Assembly: GCA_044226535.1 (NCBI GenBank)
Contig: JBGAGT010000017.1
Location: 1 to 64,000 of the forward strand
Length of the DNA: 64,000 nucleotides
Reading direction: 5' to 3'
Source of the DNA: VBCG01 sp044226535
GTDB taxonomy: Bacteria; Pseudomonadota; Gammaproteobacteria; Burkholderiales; Casimicrobiaceae
Shown here: one piece after another, positions 50,257 to 64,000 of the stretch
How the letters are laid out: each line of letters opens with the position of its first letter
Numbering within the stretch: position 1 is the first letter of the stretch
Program-made: the position numbers and the translations under genes
Notes under the pieces: model-generated
Told to the model about the DNA's origin: nothing
What the model saw: only the letters and a program-made list of their open reading frames with translations
Database searches by the model: none

Positions 50257-52116
50257 ATGCGACTGCTGCTCGTCAATCCGAAGTATCCCGAGAGCTTCTG
50301 GAGCTTCAAGTGGGCGGTGGAGGGCATCCTGCCCGGCAAGCGTGCCATCAACCCGCCGCTCGGGCTCGCCACGCTCGCCGCGCTGTGCCCGCCGGACTGG
50401 GAGGTCGAGATCGTCGACGAGAACGTCGAGTCGGTCCCGCTCGAGCCGGAGGCCGACCTCATCGGTGTGTGCGGCATGGGCGTGCAGTTCGCGCGCCAGT
50501 GCGAGCTGCTGCAGTACTACCGCGGCAAGGGCTATCCCGTGGTGGCGGGGGGAAGCTTCGCCTCGCTGTGCCCCGAGCGCTACGCATCGGTCGCCGACAC
50601 GGTGGTGGCGGGGGAGGCCGAGTACATCTGGGCGCGCTTCTGCGCCGACTTCGCGTCGGGCTGCACGGCCAGCCTCTACCGCGAGGAGGGCGTCGTGGCG
50701 CTCGCCGATTCCCCGACGCCGCGCTTCGACCTCCTCAAGCTCGACCGCTACTCGACGGCCACGATGCAGTTCTCGCGCGGCTGCCCGTTCCTCTGCGACT
50801 TCTGCGACATCATCGTGATGTTCGGCCGCAAGCCGCGCCACAAGAGCGTCGAGCAGGTCGAGCGCGAGCTCGACGAGCTGCGGCGGCTGGGCGTCGTCAA
50901 CGTGTTCTTCGTCGACGACAACCTGATCGGCAACCGCGCGGTCGCCAAGGCGCTGCTGCGCGGGCTGATCGACTACCAGCGGCGGCACGGCTACCGCTTC
51001 CGCTTCGGCACCGAGGCGTCGATCAACCTGGCGGAGGACCCCGAGCTGCTCGCGCTGATGCGCGACGCGAACTTCGGCTGGGTGTTCGTCGGCATCGAGT
51101 CGCCCGACCCGCTGGCGCTGAAGGAAGTCCGCAAGACCCAGAACACGCACCAGGACACGATGCAGTCGGTGCGCACCATCTACGCCAGCGGCATCGACGT
51201 GCTGGCGGGCTTCATCGTCGGCTTCGACAACGACACGGTGCAGAGCTTCGACCGCCAGTACCGCTTCATCATGGATTCGGGCATCCAGGCGGCGATGGTC
51301 GGCCTGTTGACGGCCCTGCCGCGCACGCCCCTGTACGCGCGGCTCGAGCGCGAAGGGCGGCTGCGCAACGACATGCAGCACTCCGACAACACCAAGCTCG
51401 CGACCAACGTCATCCCCCGGCGCATGAGCTACGACGAGATGATCGCCGGCTACAAGGACCTCTACCGGCGCCTGCTCACCGATCGCGGGATCGCCGGGCG
51501 CATCCGCAGCAAGCTAGCGCACATGGGCCCGCCGGTGTACGACGGCGAGTACGCGCCGTGGCAGCGGGTGCAGGTCGTCTGGCGGCTCTTGCGCCACGGC
51601 ATCCTGCCCGGTGGACCGCGCCGGCTGTACCACTTCCTCTCGACCATGCCGTGGCGGCAGCCGCGCAAGGCGCCGCTCGCCATCGTCGACTGGATCGCCG
51701 GGCTGGCGATGCGCGACTACGTGCGCCGCTACTTCGAGCAGCCCGCAGCCCGCGAGGCCGCGCGCCTCGCGGGGCGCCTCGACGCCCTGCGTACGCTGCT
51801 CGCCGGCCACCTGCGGCAGGGGACGATGGCGCTGCGTGCCGGCACCGCGCGCGTGGAACTCTCGCTGCAGCTCGATTCCGCCTGCGGGCGGCGCGTCTTC
51901 AGCCGGCTCGCCCGCCAGCTCGACCGCCTGCTGGCCTTGCGCGGCGCGACCCTCACGCTGCGCGTCGACCGGCTGCTGGCGCGCGAGGCGGCGCACCTCG
52001 AGCGACTGCTCGAACGGCTGGCACGGCACGGCGACCGCGTCTTCGTCGTCGTCGGCGAGCCGCTGCGCGGGCTGGTGCGCGTCGATTCGTCGCGCTTCAA
52101 CCTCGTGCTGGGGTAG
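50257..52116 (+). CDS. B12-binding-domain radical SAM protein, DUF4070-like
   Basis: A 619-residue protein. An N-terminal cobalamin-binding-type Rossmann domain (RLLLVNPKYPESFWSFKWA; VCGMGVQFARQ; VVAGGSFASL) precedes a radical SAM domain with SRGCPFLCDFCDI (C-x3-C-x2-C) near 180. YDEMIAGYKDLYRRLL marks the DUF4070-like C-terminal part, followed by a basic helical extension of about 120 residues. Such enzymes carry out methylation or other radical steps, including in hopanoid and lipid modification, but most are uncharacterised. It stands alone between two vapBC modules. Confidence 0.85.
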   Translation: MRLLLVNPKYPESFWSFKWAVEGILPGKRAINPPLGLATLAALCPPDWEVEIVDENVESVPLEPEADLIGVCGMGVQFARQCELLQYYRGKGYPVVAGGSFASLCPERYASVADTVVAGEAEYIWARFCADFASGCTASLYREEGVVALADSPTPRFDLLKLDRYSTATMQFSRGCPFLCDFCDIIVMFGRKPRHKSVEQVERELDELRRLGVVNVFFVDDNLIGNRAVAKALLRGLIDYQRRHGYRFRFGTEASINLAEDPELLALMRDANFGWVFVGIESPDPLALKEVRKTQNTHQDTMQSVRTIYASGIDVLAGFIVGFDNDTVQSFDRQYRFIMDSGIQAAMVGLLTALPRTPLYARLEREGRLRNDMQHSDNTKLATNVIPRRMSYDEMIAGYKDLYRRLLTDRGIAGRIRSKLAHMGPPVYDGEYAPWQRVQVVWRLLRHGILPGGPRRLYHFLSTMPWRQPRKAPLAIVDWIAGLAMRDYVRRYFEQPAAREAARLAGRLDALRTLLAGHLRQGTMALRAGTARVELSLQLDSACGRRVFSRLARQLDRLLALRGATLTLRVDRLLAREAAHLERLLERLARHGDRVFVVVGEPLRGLVRVDSSRFNLVLG

Positions 52117-52209
52117 GCCGGGCCCCGATGTCGGCGGGGAAGCGCGGCCTGCGTGGCGGAGCGGCTGCGCCGGGCAGGGTGCCGATCGGCGTGGGCGGGG
52201 TGCCCACCG

Positions 52210-52638
52210 CTACAGGACGACGAGGTGCCTTGCCGCTGCGCCGCGCACGCTCTCCATCGCGATCGTTGCATCGAACGTGACGAAGCGGCCCTTGTGCCGT
52301 ACGGCGAGGGCGAGAAGATAGCTGTCGGTGACCTGGCGCGGGCCGTGCACGCGGGTCAGGTCCACGGCTGCCGCATCGAGGATGCTGAGGTCGTCGGCCC
52401 AGAACGCGTGGAGCGCGTTCGAGGTCGCTTCCGCGAGACGTTCCGCGACTGCGCGAATGGGTAGTGCGTTCGGATAGGCGGGTTGCGACATGATCCGCAG
52501 GCAGCCGTTCTGCGTAAGTGGACAGGAGGCCCAGCCCGCCTCCGCGTGCTGCGAATACCACTCGACCGCGCGGCCATGCGATGCGTGGTCGGCGTCGAGC
52601 AATGCGATCAGCACGTTGATGTCGAGCAACGCGCGCAT
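52210..52638 (-). CDS. VapC-type PIN-domain toxin
   Basis: A 142-residue PIN protein: MRALLDINVLIALLDADHASH with the first Asp, then WASCPLTQNGCLRIM (a typical segment of VapC toxins of the Mtu_PIN type), TDSYLLALAVRHKGRFVTFDATI. Its start overlaps the antitoxin stop (TGATG). It is about half identical in plan to the module at 49477. Confidence 0.9.
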   Translation of the reverse strand: MRALLDINVLIALLDADHASHGRAVEWYSQHAEAGWASCPLTQNGCLRIMSQPAYPNALPIRAVAERLAEATSNALHAFWADDLSILDAAAVDLTRVHGPRQVTDSYLLALAVRHKGRFVTFDATIAMESVRGAAARHLVVL

Positions 52639-52883
52639 CAATACGCGTCGTCGTCGCGCAGCTTGTCGATCAGCTCGTTGGTGACGATGCCGCCGCGCTT
52701 CGGAAACGCGCGAAACCCGTAGACGGGCCGGGCCTCCCTGGCATGCACCGCCGTGGCGGGGGTGCCGGTCAACGCATCGCGGGCGAGCTCGGAGATGACC
52801 TCGCCGATCGTCTTGTGCTGATGGCGGGCGCGGTCCTTTGCCGCCTGGAGGACGTCGTCGGCGATGTCGAGCGTCGTTCGCAT
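52638..52883 (-). CDS. VapB-type antitoxin
   Basis: An 81-residue ribbon-helix-helix antitoxin beginning MRTTLDIADDVLQAAKDRAR, with KTIGEVISELARDAL and a C-terminal toxin-binding tail. Several starts are in frame (TTG 52904, ATG 52901, 52886, 52883). I chose 52883 because MRTTL matches the other antitoxin and the spacing to TTGACA (35 bp) matches as well. Confidence 0.85.
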   Translation of the reverse strand: MRTTLDIADDVLQAAKDRARHQHKTIGEVISELARDALTGTPATAVHAREARPVYGFRAFPKRGGIVTNELIDKLRDDDAY

Positions 52884-52918
52884 CATCGGATGATGACGCA
52901 TCAAACATCAGATGTCAA
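52881..52918 (-). promoter_or_regulatory. vapBC2 promoter-operator
   Basis: On the minus strand TTGACA (52918-52913) starts TTGACATC as in vapBC1. Two inverted repeats follow: ACATC-A-GATGT (52905-52915) and CATCATC-G-GATGATG (52881-52895), the latter covering the start codon. The layout suggests autorepression. Confidence 0.65.
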
Positions 52919-52932
52919 CGCTGATGCAACCC

Positions 52933-53027
52933 GGTCATTCCCGCGCAAGCGGGAACCCAGGCTTGGGTAGCGATCATGTGGGTCCCCGCTTTCGCGGGGA
53001 TGACCCGGAGGCCGCGGGGATGACGGG
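52933..53027. repeat. dRS3-like and REP-like palindromes
   Basis: gtcattcccgcgcaagcggg (52934-52953) is of the dRS3 type with one mismatch. ggtccccgctttcgcgggga (52981-53000) is of the REP-like type, followed by a half copy gcggggatgacggg. Together they sit between the vapBC2 promoter and the cyclase stop codon. Confidence 0.82.
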
Positions 53028-53039
53028 TTGCCGACGACG

Positions 53040-54080
53040 TCAGAGCGACACCGCGAACGCCTCCACCGGCGTGCCGATGCCCTTCAGCGCCACCTCGCCC
53101 AGCGCGTCCATCACGAAGGCGCCGCCCAGCGCGTCGTGCGTCGCGCGGTCGACGAGGATGGTGCGCCCGGCAGGCTTGGTGTGGCCCTCGAGGCGCGCGG
53201 CGAGGTTCACCACGTCGCCCACGCAGGTGTAGGTGGCGCGCGTGGCCGTGCCGGTGTAGCCCGCCACGACCTCGCCCGAGGCGATGCCGATGCCGATGCG
53301 GATGGGCACCTTGCCGCCCGCTTCGCGCTGGGCGTTCAGCATCTCGATCAGGTCGCGCATCTCCAGCGCCGCGCGTACCGCGCTGGCACTGGGATCGGGT
53401 ATCTCCAGCGGCGCGCCGAAGATCGCCATCAGGCCGTCGCCGATCATCTGGTTGACGACGCCGTCGTGGCTGGTGATGGCGTCGAACATCAGGGTGTAGA
53501 AGGTGTTGAGGAGCTCGATCGTCTCCTCGGGCGTTTGCGACTCGACCAGCGGGGTGAAGCCGCGGATGTCGCAGAACATCACCGAGGCCCGCACGCGCTT
53601 GCCGCCCAGCGAGAAGCCCGATTGCGCGAGGTCCTGCGCCACCTCGGTGGTGGCGAAGCGGCTCACCAGCGCCTTCAGGTCGTCGCGCAGCCGCTTCTTC
53701 TCGAGGCTGGAGGCGATGCGCGCGCGCAGGAGCGTGGCATTGGGCGGCTTGGGCAGGTAGTCCACCGCGCCGAGCTCGATGGAACGCACCACGCTGTCGA
53801 GTCCCTCGACCGACGAGGTGACGATCACGGGGATGTCGCGCAGCCGCGTGTCGGCGCGCAGCGCCTCGAGCACCTCGAAGCCGTCCATCTCGGGCATCTC
53901 GAGGTCGAGCAGCACGAGGTCGTAGGGAGTCTCCCTGAGCACCTCGATCGCCACGCGGCCGTTCTCGGCGGTACCGACGCGATGCCCCTGCAGCTCGAGG
54001 TTGCGGGACAGCAGCAGCCGGTTGACCTTGTTGTCGTCGACCACCAGCAGGTGGGCGCCATTCCCCCGGTGCTCAGGCAT
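53040..54080 (-). CDS. Response regulator with class III nucleotide cyclase output
   Basis: A 346-residue protein. The N-terminal receiver is HLLVVDDNKVNRLLLSRNLE, with the phospho-acceptor Asp in VLLDLEMPEMDG and the Lys in LPKPPN. A helical linker leads to a class III cyclase domain with both metal-binding Asp regions (VMFCDIRGFT and GDGLMAIFGAP) and DVVNLAARLE for transition-state Asn/Arg. It would make cyclic AMP (or GMP) when phosphorylated. It overlaps the HPt gene by 8 bp, so it is probably the output of the giant kinase. Confidence 0.92.
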   Translation of the reverse strand: MPEHRGNGAHLLVVDDNKVNRLLLSRNLELQGHRVGTAENGRVAIEVLRETPYDLVLLDLEMPEMDGFEVLEALRADTRLRDIPVIVTSSVEGLDSVVRSIELGAVDYLPKPPNATLLRARIASSLEKKRLRDDLKALVSRFATTEVAQDLAQSGFSLGGKRVRASVMFCDIRGFTPLVESQTPEETIELLNTFYTLMFDAITSHDGVVNQMIGDGLMAIFGAPLEIPDPSASAVRAALEMRDLIEMLNAQREAGGKVPIRIGIGIASGEVVAGYTGTATRATYTCVGDVVNLAARLEGHTKPAGRTILVDRATHDALGGAFVMDALGEVALKGIGTPVEAFAVSL

Positions 54081-54417
54081 TCGCCAGCGTCTCCAGCGCC
54101 TCGGCGACGCGCGCGAACTCGCCTTCGACGGCCTCGAGCGTGGGCACCTCGCCCTGGCCCATGGCCGCGGCGCCGGAGAGCTCCAGCGCGCGCGCCATCC
54201 CGCCCAGCGTCAGCGCGCCGAAGGTGTTGCTGTTGGACTTGAGCGAATGCGCCGCGCGGCGGAAGCCCTCGGCGTCGCCGCTGCGCTGGGTGCTGCGCAG
54301 CGTCTCGATCATCTTGGGCGCCTCGCCGAGGAACAGCGTGGCGAGCTCTGCCACGAACGCGCTGCCGGTGGTCTGCTGCAACGCCTCGAAAGTGGGAAGG
54401 TCGATTGCTTCCGCCAT
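54073..54417 (-). CDS. Histidine phosphotransfer (HPt) protein
   Basis: A 114-residue four-helix HPt domain with the phosphorylatable His in FRRAAHSLKSNSNTFGA. It starts 2 bp after the kinase stop and overlaps the cyclase start. The likely role is relaying phosphate from the kinase receivers to the cyclase receiver. Confidence 0.92.
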   Translation of the reverse strand: MAEAIDLPTFEALQQTTGSAFVAELATLFLGEAPKMIETLRSTQRSGDAEGFRRAAHSLKSNSNTFGALTLGGMARALELSGAAAMGQGEVPTLEAVEGEFARVAEALETLANA

Positions 54418-54419
54418 GT

Positions 54420-64000
<9,581 letters not shown>

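Overview
The window is GC-rich (the core genes look close to 70% G+C) and reads as a betaproteobacterial chromosome. The pointers are the order yqgE-ruvX-pyrR-pyrB-pyrC', the thrB / DUF2782 / polA arrangement, a Chp-type pilus chemosensory operon (pilG-pilH-pilI-pilJ-chpA), argA next to yggX, and many palindromic intergenic repeats. These repeats are of a REP-like type (gtccccgc...gcggggatgac) and a type matching the ATTCCC-N8-GGGAAT pattern of neisserial dRS3. I cannot place the organism below class level.

Layout. 1-270: the non-coding end of an IS110-family element, cut by the window edge, followed by repeats. 292-2399: ilvA and a TetR regulator. 2416-5438: a ribosomal-peptide locus of the GRRM/triceptide kind, with a Trp-rich precursor (ten W-x-N motifs), a radical SAM/SPASM maturase, a secreted protein of unknown family and a ricin-type lectin lipoprotein, under operators probably read by the divergent TetR. 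5862-15865: pilG, pilH, pilI, pilJ, chpA. 15949-23007: an EF-G-like GTPase, yqgE, ruvX, pyrR, pyrB, a probably inactive dihydroorotase pyrC' and a dienelactone hydrolase. 23164-about 25420: an A+T-richer integron cassette array without an integrase (three attC-like sites; cassettes with small membrane proteins, a BrnT/BrnA toxin-antitoxin pair and hypotheticals).

25410-37383: a large leftward catabolic and uptake cluster (quinone oxidoreductase, GST, divergent type II dehydroquinase, RidA, DUF1028, Asp/Glu-racemase-like protein, polar amino-acid ABC transporter, LysR, ArgE-like deacylase, AhpD-like protein) with a divergent flavin monooxygenase. Two promoters there share a 15-bp motif, which suggests one regulon. 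37442-47068: yggX, argA, uvrD, a membrane protein, thrB, DUF2782, polA. 47079-48581: a complete IS110-family element with a candidate bridge-RNA leader, lying between inverted copies of an intergenic repeat. 48658-53030: radC, two vapBC modules and a B12-binding radical SAM protein. 53040-64000: a leftward signalling operon consisting of a giant hybrid histidine kinase (TPR-like start, 13 GAF domains, HisKA, HATPase, two receivers; its 5' end lies outside the window), an HPt protein and a receiver-nucleotide cyclase.

Strongest candidates for undescribed biology: the W-x-N RiPP operon with its lectin partner, the IS110 element whose leader RNA can be compared with a second copy in the same window, the integrase-less cassette array, and the kinase built on ten tandem near-identical GAF units. 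Palindromic repeats have also been translated in frame inside chpA and polA linkers.
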